Shown: positions 53,265 through 64,000 of the stretch, piece after piece
Position numbering within the stretch: position 1 is the first letter of the stretch
How the letters are laid out: every line of letters begins with the position of its first letter
Source of the DNA: Ceratobasidium sp. AG-K
Taxonomy: Eukaryota > Basidiomycota > Agaricomycetes > Cantharellales > Ceratobasidiaceae
Direction: 5' to 3'
Assembly: GCA_037039685.1 (NCBI GenBank)
Contig: JAWNGF010000001.1
Coordinates: 6,572,001-6,636,000 of the forward strand
Length of the DNA stretch: 64,000 nt
Translations under genes and position numbers: made by a program
The notes under the pieces: generated by a model
Database searches by the model: none
Told to the model about the DNA's origin: nothing
The model's input: the letters and a program-made list of their open reading frames with translations, nothing else

Positions 53265-56200
53265 TTATTTGGAATGTAAAAACAAGAACATATGCGGGTC
53301 TAAATACGAGTTAAGGTAAAATGACTCAAACGCCTCAAGTGGTGGAGGAGAAGACATAGAAAATGGTGGGGTACTCTGGTGGAATTCGGGTATGAGATGG
53401 CAACTTCGACGAACATCAGAAAGGAAAAATATCTGCCCCATATAATGACGATCGTATATCGCTGGGTATCGCTCGCGGTTGACACGATACATATTGGTAA
53501 GCACAATGGGTTTTGAGCTATGGGGGCAACGGAAGAGCTGTACATAAACAAGGGGTTCGGGAATCCCGTATCTCGGTGGAAGGGTGAAAATAAGCCGTAC
53601 TTGACCAACGATATGAGCTAAAGGTATGTAGGGTGTCAAGCTATTGCACGGTACACAATTTAACTAGCGTCCTACCTGATATCCCATATGAGAATTCGCC
53701 AGGGGCTGTTGGGGCTTTTTGTATCAGGACGGTATCAAACTTACTTCCTCGTCGTCGTGCTTTCTGCAACTGCTTGCCCGTAGAATGAGGCGACGCATGG
53801 ATGATATCAACAAACCCATCGGGATCTGTAAGGTCGTCACGGATGATTTGAGTCGCTTTGGGGAAGACAGTGACAAGGTCTTGAGGTAACACAGAGATGC
53901 CTGATTGTGGGGCTTTTTTCTCTAAAAATTTTGAGAGAGACCAGTCGAACCAATGGATTCCAAAAATCTCTTCGAGTCGATCCTGTGCCACTGGGGTGAA
54001 TGGGCTTTTTTGAGCAATATGCCAACCAGGCAAGCTATATAATGAATACCCGAGTTAGATTTGAAGTTGTATTTATATGCTCACGCTTCTTTGAAAATGA
54101 GTGGACGTACCTGTTTGCAGAGGCTGTTTCCTTATCCGTGCGATGATTGTCTGAGTATTCAGGTATTGCCCATTGAAGGTATGCATCAAATTTGAAAACT
54201 TGCTCTCGACGATCCAGGTATTGAACCATCTGGGCAAAAAATTGGTTCCTGTTTGTTGCCTGGTAGGCTCGCTTGGCGAAATTAATATGAAGGCGCTCTG
54301 GGCCTTCTGTATTGTAGCCGTCAAGTGTTCCAAGCTCCCGAATCGAAGCCGAGTAATGAAGCATCGAGTGAACCTTGTTGATGTTGAAGTGTGTGCGAAC
54401 ACCTCGATCAATAAAGACTTTTTTCGATTCGTGGAACCGTCTGAGTGCGTCGTCAAGCCATTGAAGTGTTATTTCCGTGTGGAATGGGAGTTGGGCATAG
54501 TAAATGAAGTTGATCGTTGCTCGAATCACAGGCATGACATCTTCAGGGACAAGCTCGGCCATAACACCAATGAATACCTTTTCCATCTCGCAATGCTCCT
54601 TGCCAGTTGTTTGTGCTAGCTTGGTTACCCCAGACAGAAAATGTCGAAGCTTTGTATGCTCAGGCATCCATTTATAACGATCATCAACAGATGTTGCCTT
54701 GATCAACTCCAGGCACCACTCCATCAGATGATCCTTAAAGACTCCTTTATGGAGCTGATGAAGGAGATCTGGTGTGAGTGCCTTAAATATATCGCAGTGT
54801 GGCAAGTCAGCCCAGAAAGGTTTTCCAAATGGGCGAAGCCCCTCGTTAACAAAAAGCTCGGTTGTGTGTCCCAGGGCCTGTGCTTCGAGTGCGTTAGCAG
54901 TATGCTTGTGGACTCGATCGGGTGCCTTCTTGAGGTGACCCCGCTTGTTGAACGGGATGGTGCAACGGTGACAAAGGTTTCTTTGGCAGCACGCAACCAA
55001 TGTTTGCTCTGGGTTGTCCGCTATGTAAGCAGCCAGGATTGGAAAGCATTTTCGAACATTCCCATCCCCGCATGCCATATCCACGCCGTTTCGGCCAGCT
55101 TGTTCCAATGGTCGGACTAACTCCTTCATGCACATGTGAAATAATCGATCTTTCTGCGGACAGATCATGAGAAACTATATGCGCCAAGAAAAAAAAAATA
55201 CCTGGTTTTTCTTTTCTTGTTTTGTGAAACAGTCTAACTTCAGAACCGGTAGGTAGCCAAGCAAGAGTGTTCCATACAAGTTAGGTTTGCGGCAAGTGCC
55301 TTTTGGAATATTTCCCAATGTGATATACACTGGGTACGCTTGCTTTCCTCCACCAAAATTTGTCAAGTGAGTCGCATCGGAGGCCAAAATGACTGGGAGG
55401 ATGGTCGCATTCGGTGGCAAGTCTTTTGAGTGCTATAAGTTGTTAGTAAATACCATACACTTCCATAATTTATCCATTATTTTATTGCTCACTTGTATCC
55501 GCCACCACCAATCACCCGTCCACATTTCCCCATATGCATGTTGTGTTTCTTCAATATTGTTCCATTCATGTCAGGGTGCGAAAACCATATCTTTGGCATA
55601 TATTGGATTTTCTAAAAGCTCTCGGATCACCCCCAGGATATCTCGTGACCAGAGCTCGACAACCTCCTGGATAGGTTTGCCATCCGGTCCTATTTGATCA
55701 CCGACAATCATAACTGGCTTCACCTCCCACCATGGCCCAGCTGTTGGGAGCTGGTCGAGTAACTTGTTGAGCATATAGTTGCTCTGGAACAAGAGTCCAG
55801 CTCGATTGAGAATCTTTGTTTAACTGGTTAGTCAGTATCCCCCTTTTTATTAGCTTAATTGTATACTTACTAAGGGAAGCTTCAGTAGCTTCTCACAACT
55901 GCCTTGACTTATGTCATTTTCGACCATCCACTTGACAAATTCAAATTCAAGAAAGTCCGCAAACGGTGCGGCAGGGGACTCGCCTCGCTCCATCTTGGAG
56001 CGATGCAGTCAATCCAAGGCTGGTAAACATTGGCTGATCGGAGCACCCCATAAAGATGAGTCGCTATTTGGGCCTTCCTCGGGCTGAGGCGACGATTCTG
56101 TCCCATTCTCATCTGGACTGTTACCGTCAGCTCCTAGGCGCAAATCCTGATTGGGGGGTGGAGACGAGGTGGCAGGAAACGCAGGACTCAAGGGACTATC

Positions 56201-57078
56201 TGTAGGTGAGTGTGTCATGAATGAATACTCGCCCTCAGGCTCGAGATATTTGTCGTTGATTCCCTCGATCTCCTGCATCGACATATTCGCAAAACTTAGC
56301 TCAATTTCTGATACAGGATCTTCGTTGGCCATACTCATGTCAGGGCCAATGCTGATATCGAGTGCATCGATCCTGTTGTGCTCTTCAGTTTCTCCCATAT
56401 CAGAATCAAGGTCTCCTCCACTTGGCTCATCGTCAATGTCCGAGGTATGGCTGGCTTCCGAATCTGTATTGCAGTCAGAGTCTTCGCAGTTTGCAGCCTC
56501 ATCCTCGGACATAAGATGAGCAATACTCAAGGATTGTGAGCATAATAATACGCTGAGATAAGCAAAAACTTACAAACTATTTAGCATCTGGTCTATTTCT
56601 TCAGTGCTTGGTGGCGGTACATCCGTATTGGGATGAGGGCTGGTTGGGTTTGCAGGCTGGGGGCATCTGGTCACTGGTGGCGTGGAATTCTTCAGTAGGT
56701 ACTCATGTCCATGCTTTTCGACCATATTGAGCACACTAGCACCAGTAGGTTTAACATATAGACAGCGGGTTAATAAATTGCTTACATAGCTTTGATTGCC
56801 TCAAAGCGCACTTGGCGCCGCTGCCATTGTCGTTCCTTCTTTGCGCACTTTTTGATTTGCGCAGGGGTGAGTACTGGGGGCGGGGGTACGATTTCCTGTG
56901 GCAGAATACTAAATGCTGGGCTGAAGCTCAAAGGACGGCTTTTGGGAGTAGGTATTGAGAGGGGGTAATTAGGTGGCGAATGAGTACCATGCTTTTGTGC
57001 TTGATGGCTCTTTTGTCCGCCCACCGTTGTGAAGAACGTATCGCAGTCTGGGCACCATCGAGACAGGTCACCAGGCAT
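53265..57078 (-). pseudogene. Plavaka-type (KDZ/CMC-like) DNA transposase, decayed
   Basis: Spliced minus-strand gene from about 57078 (MPGDLSRW). N-terminal C2H2 zinc finger (CPDCDTFFTTVGGQKSHQAQKH), acidic linker (about 56090-56510), then LFQSNYMLNKLLDQLP, GDQIGPDGKPIQEVVELWSRDI, LPPNATILPVILASDATHLT, YITLGNIPKGTCRKP, FNKRGHLKKAPDRV, the signature DLLHQLHKGVFKDHLMEWC, GPERLHINFAKRAYQATN and the C-terminal SCHLIPEFH...ESFYLNSYLD. TGA stops at 55571-55573 (P*HEW) and probably 56009-56011 break it. Plavaka transposases are usually near 1,000 residues in agaricomycetes, which fits. Exons were not resolved individually. It lies divergent from the DUF6532-like gene, only ~160 bp away. Confidence 0.8.
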
Positions 57079-57239
57079 GGTGGGTGGTTTGGACAAAGCA
57101 CCTTTGGGTATAATGCACTCGCAATCGTGTATTCATGCCTGAGATGTGTCTGAAATTACCTACAAGCTAGTGTGGGCGCTTGTAGGTGTTCGGTTCCTTT
57201 TGTTTGACACTTTTCCAACACGCTAAACAGACTACCATC
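57079..57239. promoter_or_regulatory. Bidirectional promoter between transposase and DUF6532-like gene
   Basis: 161 bp separate two divergent ATGs. A hairpin (acctacaagc ... gcttgtaggt, about 57158-57186) sits in it. No TATA box stands out. The shared promoter suggests the two genes travel or are expressed together. Confidence 0.45.
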
Positions 57240-59841
57240 ATGCCGCCAAAAGGGAAGGCCAATGCTACTGCCTCTCGTGCAAACACCCAAACTGCGAATG
57301 CAAAGCACGCCAAGGACGAAGATGACCAGCCACCCGCTGCCCCTGCTGCCAAAAAAGGACGCACCACTCAGAACGCGTCAGATCAGGTTGACAACAACAC
57401 AGTCGGGGGCGAAACCGCCAACTTGTCAGGTATGGATATGGACTAGGCGCTTTGATTTAGGCTAACATTACAGCACTCGCACCCATAGATCTCCCAGATG
57501 CTCCTGTCGTGACTGTCAAGAAGAAAACAGGACGCGGAAGGGGCGCCAATACGGCCAAAAACAAGAAAGTGGAGCACAAACTGGAGCCCAACCCACCCGC
57601 CGGTACCATTTCCATTGGTCCCACCGTCGGGACTCCCAATTCTCCGACACAAGATGTCGGCATGTTACCTCCGCCCCCGGAGAAAAAGAAGAAGTCCAAG
57701 GGCAAAGGACCACTCAAGACTGACAACACCATGTCAGCCCCGCAAGATTTGACTCTGGCTGAAACAGAGTCAACCTCAAAAACACGTCCAGAGCGCAAGA
57801 CAACACAATCAAGGGTTGCCAAGCAAGGTAATGTCTTATATATGGTTTTTAGATTCTACTCAATGACTTGCTTGTTGTAGTGTCACAACAAGAGGACAAC
57901 AGTAAGTTTTGGCATTAACTCAAACTTTGTCAATACAGGCTGATAATCCGTGACAGAACAGCGTCAGAAAGAGCAAAAACTTCAGCACCGAGTAGAAAAG
58001 CAACAAAAAACCCCAATTAGCGAGACACCTGAGGAAACTGAAGCGTTTCTGGCAAGTGCCCGCAAGGCCTCCGACCCCAAGTCAACTTCAAAGAATGGTC
58101 AAGTGAGTAGCCCATTCTCGTAGACGATTGTGTATTGTGTTAATTGGTATCATCAGGTCTCTTTATCGCACTCCGTTCCACCTCCCAATAAGCAACAAGA
58201 AAGCAATCTCTTAATTGCTTAGCGGGTGGCAAAGCATATGGTTTCCCCGGCTCCTTCTGCCTTCTCAGTTGCAACAAGCGGTTCACATAGTGCCAATATA
58301 TCAGCCCCTCCTACTGGACGGGGTACGCATCTCGCCCCTCCATCTGTTACAAGCTCTCGAGCAGCCTTGGTTCAACCAAGTGGATTGTCGCATAGTTGTT
58401 CTGCGTCGATTGCTGCACCACCTTCTGTTGCCTCTCAAGCTGGATCTCTGTGTGCACCTTCAACTCGGACCACCTCCCCTCTCCCCGAAGACAATTTTGG
58501 AGCTGCGAATGATCCATTTTTGGATTCCATGCTTGCCGAGTCCCTCGAGAGTCTTCCACAGAGCCTGGCTCCCAAGCTTCTTCCCCTCGTCCCGCTTCCA
58601 GCTCTGTTGAGGGAACCCAGGCGCAAGATCCCACTGGAAGAGATTGATTACGACAACCTTTCGCTCAAGCAACAGAAGGCGTACAATAAGAAGACCAAGC
58701 TGACAATGAATGCGCTTGTCAACAGTGATCAGACAATCGTTTCAGCCATTGTCAGTAGACTCGATGCGCTCGTAAATACTCACAATCCATTCCCCAACGA
58801 CGACGACCTCTTTATGCTTTGTTCAGAGGCAAATGCATGGGGATGTCGAAAGTTTGGAAGAGCTAATTTCGAATTGCTTCCAGGAAGCCCATACTTTAAG
58901 CTGGTACAATTTGTCTCCGCATTTTTCTTGTCTCAGTCACATCATGAATTACTGACTCTTTGACTCTAGCTCGATGGACGACTTGCCAACATGCGTAGTG
59001 GTTTAGTCAAACACACCGACCATGAGGCACCTACAAAATATGGGTTGCTGTCACCAACCGACCCAAAGGCGGTGGAAAAGAACCAAAAGCTTGTAACGCT
59101 GCTTCTACACAATGCCAATTTCACGCTCCCAGTGAGTTTAGTGTTTGACATCTGATTTTCCTTATCTGGATGCTCTGGGGGCGGTACTAACATGCCCTTA
59201 TCTTATCTTAGTCATTGGAACCAAAGGACCGGGGCGCATTCTACAAGAATCCCCTCTTTGTCTTGATTCTCCAGCAAGCTTTTTTTCGGACAACGCAGAG
59301 CACGGGTGTCAAACATTGTGATCTCTGGCGCACAGTGACGGTTCCAGCCTTAGCCGCCGTCGCAACAGTCATATGTTCGAGTCCTTAACCTCAGTTCTCA
59401 CTAATATGTCTGTTTGATTGTAGGTCAAGAAAGTATTAATCGAATACAAATCTGGAAAGCAAATACGGAAAAAGTTCTCAGGCAATGAGTTCTGGAGCAA
59501 ATACCTATCGCACATTGTCACATTATGCCATATGTACCAGGCTGACCCCGACCGGCTCGAAACCTACTGTTCCAAGATGTCGCAGAAGCTTTTGTGAGTG
59601 TCTTCCGCTTACGGAGGATGCGATCACAATGACCAACTGGTAAATCTTCAGTATTGCTTTCAGATCGCCATTCAGTGCAATCAACAACGAGCCTGTTTCT
59701 GTTGCACCACGCATTCCGGTGGCCATCATTGCCGCAGAGTATGGCAGGTCGTCAGGGTCAAGCGCCCGTACCTGTTGTAAGCTTCTTCTTGGTGGCTATG
59801 AGACAAGCCGCAATGGAGAGTGGACGGCACTAAGACCTTAG
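57240..59841 (+). CDS. DUF6532-like protein, 3' end cut by an LTR insertion
   Basis: Exons 57240-57429, 57474-57827, 57881-57901, 57957-58102, 58223-58903, 58970-59131, 59212-59367, 59424-59593, 59664-59841; 2,058 nt, 685 residues. The first ~400 residues are Lys/Pro/Ser-rich and disordered (MPPKGKANATAS; GRGRGANTAKNKK). The C-terminal ~280 match the basidiomycete DUF6532 pattern: KLTMNALVNSDQTIVSAI, GAFYKNPLFVLILQQAFFRTT, LAAVATVVKKVLIEYKSGKQIRKKFSGNEFWSKYLSHI. The LTR of element D begins at 59773 inside the last exon and supplies the final ~23 codons and the TAG at 59839-59841. The natural C-terminus is lost, though most of the domain seems present. Function unknown. Confidence 0.7.
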
Positions 59842-60246
59842 TGACCTCTTGAACCGCAACACACTTAAGCGTCTGTAGGCTCTTGAGGGTAGGGGTGGTT
59901 CAAAGTGTCACTCAAAGGGGATGTTTGACGAGACAAAACAAGCTGGGGTTACCAGGCTTGTTGGTCCTCCATATATATTCACAAAGTGGCCGAGTCATAC
60001 AAGGCGCAGCCACATGAGTCATACAAAAACAGCCAGTCAGGAGTGTCCATGTGAGTCATGCTGTATGAACAGACATGACTTGTACAAAGCACAGCCGCAT
60101 TACACAGTGTAACATATAACCACAAGAAGGTGGCAACGCGGCAGGAAAAACAAATCAAAAGGAAAAACAAAGAACAAACACAAGTACAGGCAACAAGAGA
60201 GGATGAGACATAGACGAGTCCGATGGCGAGAGCATGGCTCACAACA
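59773..60246 (-). repeat. 3' LTR of element D
   Basis: 474 bp on the minus strand, TGTTGTGAGCC...TACAACA, clearly homologous to the LTRs of B1 and B2 with more indels. TATA-like tract at about 59970-59980. Confidence 0.88.
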
Positions 60247-60291
60247 TTACTCCCCTTTTAAGGTCCTTGAGGGGAACCCAAAAGGACTGAT

Positions 60292-61056
60292 CTACTGCAC
60301 CCAGCAGTCCTTGTTGACCTTTTCGACCAGGGAGTCGAGCTCGTCCTCTTTTTCTTCCGTGAGGTCGATGGGGTTGAACACAGTATTACCTGGTTCATCG
60401 CAGTGTTCCTCCCACTTCTCCCAGGTCCTCTCGTCCGTCCAGTCCGCCTTGGACCAGTCCATGACCCTCTCCTGCTCCTCCACATGCTCCTTGTCCCATT
60501 GTCGTACGTCCGGCTCAACCTCCTTCCATTCCGACAAGTCCGCATCCTTCTCCTGCCACCAGAATGGCTTCCATTCGAACTTCTCCCTCTGGTAGCGTCC
60601 CTGCTCCATCCTCCAATCCGCCAAGTCTGCTTCAAAGTTCTTGTCCCATGCGTCTGTCCATCGAGGCCTCAGAGTGGGAGGGCAACCTTTGTATCCTGGT
60701 ACCCATTCGCTGCTGTAGGCTCCTTCTTGTCCCCATTCGACCACCCCGAGCTTGTGCATGGATAGCAACACGACTTTGGACACTTGGAAGGCTGCGCACC
60801 CTCGGCATACGTAGATGTCTTTTTGCTGGAGCTGCATGCGTGTTGGCCATTTTTTGCCAACCCATTCGAACTCCCCCAGGTCGGAGTGCAGGATGTCGTT
60901 GGAGGCATGGAATTGGAGCCGCCCTGGACTCTGCTGGGACCTCTTGAAGACGTAGAGCACTGCTCCTGAGTCAAGGATGCGGGCCGTCTGGAAGCCTGGC
61001 CCGTTGAGAACACGAACGAGGTTGTTGGCAATGGTGGCACGGGTGACGGCGGGCAT
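60292..61056 (-). CDS. ORF3 accessory protein of D
   Basis: Again exactly 254 codons (MPAVTRATIANN...). About three quarters identical to the ORF3 of B1/B2, including VCRGCAAFQVS, VVEWGQEGAYSSEWVPGY, EPDVRQWD and EPGNTVFNPIDLT. Intact, although pol of the same copy has at least three stops and a frameshift. Overlaps the open tail of pol (to 60669) in another frame. Confidence 0.85.
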   Translation of the reverse strand: MPAVTRATIANNLVRVLNGPGFQTARILDSGAVLYVFKRSQQSPGRLQFHASNDILHSDLGEFEWVGKKWPTRMQLQQKDIYVCRGCAAFQVSKVVLLSMHKLGVVEWGQEGAYSSEWVPGYKGCPPTLRPRWTDAWDKNFEADLADWRMEQGRYQREKFEWKPFWWQEKDADLSEWKEVEPDVRQWDKEHVEEQERVMDWSKADWTDERTWEKWEEHCDEPGNTVFNPIDLTEEKEDELDSLVEKVNKDCWVQ

Positions 61057-64000
61057 AGTGTGCAAGAGAGATTTAGGGCTTTAAGTGAGTAGAGTGAGTT
61101 GGAAAGTGAGCAAGTTTTGCAAGTTGTGTTGTCGTTCCGTTCCGCCCTTCCTTTAATACTTGTCGTTTTGTAGTTTGACGGTGTTGGGGCGTTTGGGAAA
61201 TCCTTCAAGACCTTCCTCATTACTACCTTGAGGTGACCAAAATCTTCTGCCCGTTGTTCTGTGTCTTCTTTTTCATCATAACCCTTCCATCTAACCCTGT
61301 AGAACAACCTGTCCTTTGTTTCCTTCCAGTCCACGATTTTCTCCACTTCGTATTCCTCTTCTCCATCTTTTGTTGTGATCGGCGGCGGTCAGGGTTGGTT
61401 TCTGTGGAAGTTCTTGTCCTTTTTGTATGGGCTAAGAAGATTGCTGTGGAACACAGGGTGTATTTTCATGGTTTTTGGGAGCTCCAATTCGTAGGCGTGA
61501 CTTGATATGATTTTTTTTTTTGATCTTGAAAGGACTGTATTTCTTGTTGTCAAGTTTCTTGTTGGGACGGTTTGTATTTATGTTTTGTCCGTAAAGCCAG
61601 ACAAGGTTGTCCTCTTTGTATTTTGGTTGGTGTTCAACTGTGTCCTTTCTCCTGTGCCATTCCATTGCTGCTTTTGCTTCGTCCCATACTTCCTGCCAGT
61701 TGTCCGCTTTCTTATTTGCCTCAGGAATCGTGGTAACTTCCTTTAAGACATTCCATAGCGGTTCTCTGCCGTTGACGATCTCGAATGGGGTTTTTCCTGT
61801 GATCCCGTGTCGTTGGTTATTGTAGCAGAATTCTGCGATAGGAAGCAGTTCGGCCCAGTTGTCTTGCCTGTAGTTAACAAATGTGCGAAGCCATGCTTCT
61901 ATCCACTGGTTTATTCATTCCGTTATTCCGTCTGTTTGTGGATGATATGCAGTGCTGAACGTCGGTGTTGTTCCGATTTTTTGGTAGAGGGCCTTCAGGA
62001 ACCTGCTGTTGAAAGTTGTTCCTCTGTCCGAAACTGTACTTTGTGGGAAGCCATGTAATCTCCAAACGTTTTTCAGGAAAAGGTCGGCTAGTTGATCTGC
62101 AGTTGTTGATTCTTTGCAGGCTATGAAGTGTGCCATGCGGGAGAACCAATCTACTACCACTAGAATGCTGTCATTGCCTTGTGATTTTGGGAGTTTTACG
62201 ATGAAATCGTATGCAATATCCTCCCATGGGCTGTTCGGGATTTCGAGTGCTTTCAGTGGTACTTGGTTTTTTGTTCCTTTTGCCCTTTGGCACTGCTCAC
62301 AAGAGTCAACGTATTTGTTTACTGTTGCCTTAAGCCCCGGCCAGTAGTATTTTCTTGAGATTAACTCTAGCGTTCGGGCTTGACCCTGGTGTCCTGCCAT
62401 TGGTGCATCGTGGTGTAATCTGAGGATTTTTAGCCTAGTGTCCTTGTCTTCTGGCACGTAGATTTTCCCATCTATCCAGAGCAGGTCTTCCTCAAAGTTG
62501 TAGTTCCTAATTCCTTGTTGCACAGATTTGGGTAAGGTCTCCTTGTCTTTGCACAATTCTATGATCTTCCTGATGCTCTCGTCTTCGGATTGTGCTTCCC
62601 TAATGTCCGCAATGATGTCTGACTTGACTTCTCCGGCGAATCCCCTGAACTGTTCCTCCTTGATCATGATTTGCTCTGCTGTTGGTATTTTGCTATGATC
62701 CGCTCTTCTGGACAGTAAGTCTGGCTTTGTTGACATGTTCCCCGGATGGTAAACTATTTCAAAGTTGTAGGAAGCCAGGATTTGATGCCATAGAGCGTGA
62801 CGTCGGTTAAATGTAGTTGCCTTCTTCCAGTATTGCAGGTTACGGTGATCGGTGTAGATTGTTATTGGTTCTCTTGTTCCTTCTAAATGTAATCGCCAGT
62901 GTTTTAGTGATTCCACAATAGCCATCAATTCCTTGTCATGAACATCGTAGTTCATTTGTGCAGCATTAAAGGATTTTGATAGGAAAGCGATGGGATGTAA
63001 GTAACCGTCGTCTTGTCTTTGAGAGAGTATTGATCCCATAGCAATGCCGCTTGCGTCGGTTTCCAATATGTAAGGTTTTGTTGGGTCTGGATGTCGCAGT
63101 AGTGGTTCCTTGCATATTTCCTTCTTCAGGTTATCGAAAGCCTCCTGTTGTTCTGCTTCCCATTTCCATTTCTGGTCCTTCCTTGTTAGAACGGTTAAGG
63201 GTTTCGCCAGGCCGCTAAAGTTTGGTACGAATCACCTGTAAAAGTTTGCAAATCCTAGGAAGGCTTGGACCTGTTTGACTGTCCTTGGCTCCTTCCATTC
63301 CTTGATTGCTTTGACCTTTTCCTCTTGCATTGATATTCCTTCCTCGCTGATATTTATTCCTGTGTAGACAAGTTTTTTGACGAAAAATTCGCATTTTGGG
63401 AGTTTTGCAAAGAGGTTGTTGTCCAACAGGATTTTGAGTACCTTTCGAACATCCTCCACATGTTGGCTTTGGTCTTTGGAGAAAATTAATATGTCGTCGA
63501 TGTAAACAATGACACAGATGTCAATCAGGTCGTGGAAAATATGATTCATATATTGTTGGAATGTTGCCGGCGCATTTTTCAATCCGAAGGGCATGACGAT
63601 ATATTCGAACAGGCCTTCCTTGGTTCGGAATGCTGTTTTCCATTTGTCTCCTTCTTTAACTTGGATGTTGTTGAACCCCATACGCAAGTCTATTTTACAA
63701 AAGATTTTTGCGTCCTTGATCTTGTCAAGGAGATCTTCCATTAGTGGCATAGGGAAGCAGTCGTCTTTTGTTATTTTGTTGATCGGGCCGAAGTGTTGAA
63801 CCAACCTGAGCTCTGGAGGTTTTTCTGGGTCCTTTGGGTCTTGTCCCTTTGTGACAAAGAAGGTTGCTGCGGCTACTGGTGACTTGCTTGGTCGGATTTT
63901 GCCTGCCGCTAGTTCCTCATCTAGGTACTTTCTGAGGGCTATGGATTCTGCGGGTGAGAGTGGGATTGGCCTAGCGGGTTTAGGAAGTTCTGCTCCTTCC
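60669..64000 (-). pseudogene. Pol of D (RT to chromodomain), several stops, incomplete
   Basis: In coding order from the right edge: RT (KIDLRMGFNNIQV, FGLKNAPATFQQYM, YIDDIL), TGA at 63234-63232 in NFYR*F, RNase H (DASGIAMGSILSQ), integrase zinc finger (HHDAPMAGHQGQARTLELI), core YDFIVKLP and VSDRGTTFNS, TGA at 61917-61915 in ITE*INQW, frameshift at an A/T homopolymer near 61510, TGA at 61391-61389 in NQP*PPP (B2 has CGA) and chromodomain (EKIVDWKETKDRLFYRVRWKGY). The frame then stays open into ORF3. Non-functional. Confidence 0.9.

Larger units (their letters stand above)
59773..64000 (-). mobile_element. Element D: minus-strand Ty3/gypsy element of the B lineage, partial
   Basis: The 3' LTR lies at the left, then ORF3 and pol in reverse; gag and the 5' LTR are beyond the window. 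The LTR keeps agcttgttttgt on the minus strand, the priming sequence of B, and the polypurine tract (aaaaggggagtaa on the minus strand) lies at 60247-60260. It inserted into the 3' end of the DUF6532-like gene; the base block gtacc (59768-59772) should recur after the other LTR. Confidence 0.9.

Noticed and set aside
56009..56011. TGA in the Plavaka linker as a certain mutation
   Set aside because: An alternative frame (NVYQPWID) overlaps here, so an intron or frameshift could avoid this stop; kept only as probable.
58215..58610. Alternative plus-strand frame at the middle exon of the DUF6532-like gene
   Set aside because: The 58223-58903 frame joins upstream and downstream exons in phase and carries the recognisable domain; this one does not.
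1..64000. CRISPR array, operon-type gene order or bacterial defence island
   Set aside because: No regularly spaced repeats; spliced genes and chromodomain retrotransposons mark the DNA as fungal nuclear.

Overview
The window looks like nuclear DNA of an agaricomycete fungus, most plausibly a Rhizoctonia/Ceratobasidium-type basidiomycete (an inference from gene content, not a database match). Evidence: host genes split by many 44-120 bp GT-AG introns; a Plavaka-type transposase next to a DUF6532-like gene; several caspase-domain paralogues; chromodomain Ty3/gypsy retrotransposons.

Layout. 1-0.9 kb: a decayed Tc1/mariner transposase. 1.23-27.94 kb: a nested retrotransposon nest. Outer element A (414-bp LTRs at 1233-1646 and 27522-27935, near-matching 5-bp duplication aacag/aacgg) has been split by three complete insertions, each with a perfect 5-bp duplication: B1 (3154-7707, tgtca), C (8187-16153, ttttg) and B2 (19899-27122, cagac). 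Removing the three restores a normal ~6.9-kb element with the gag frame continuous across the first two sites. B1 is a deletion derivative that keeps gag and a third ORF but has lost most of pol. B2 is nearly pristine (one LTR difference, all frames open), yet the first catalytic Asp of its integrase is Asn. 28-30.4 kb: no gene recognised. 30.5-50.2 kb: host segment with four caspase-domain genes (two full length, one with an internal deletion, one cut short), a complete 7-exon flavin amine/L-amino-acid oxidase on the minus strand, and two tandem 10-exon short-chain dehydrogenases with identical exon architecture. 50.4-52.6 kb: a proline-rich disordered gene with a diverged partial duplicate beside it. 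53.3-59.8 kb: a Plavaka transposase pseudogene (minus) divergent from a DUF6532-like gene (plus), whose 3' end is cut by a minus-strand LTR. 59.8 kb to the right edge: element D, a relative of B on the minus strand, decayed by stop codons and running off the window.

Strongest observations. (1) Families B, C and D carry an extra ORF3 after pol. In B and D it is exactly 254 codons in three copies; between B1 and B2 its first 142 codons carry 17 nucleotide differences, all silent in ORF3, while about 16 change the overlapping pol-frame residue. It is therefore a selected, uncharacterised protein. (2) Families A, B and C each have a 12-nt primer-binding site two bases after the 5' LTR that is perfectly complementary to a sequence just downstream of the TATA box inside their own LTR; the sequences differ between families but stay complementary, which points to Tf1/sushi-type self-priming. 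(3) Premature stops in A, C, D and the Plavaka gene are almost all TGA, mainly where arginine is expected, and catalytic losses (YIDD to YIDN, DSG to DSS, integrase Asp to Asn) also fit CpG C-to-T decay.

Gene structures were spliced by eye. For the amine oxidase, the SDRs and the caspase genes the summed exon lengths are exact multiples of three with one open frame, which supports them. Family names rest on motif recognition only.
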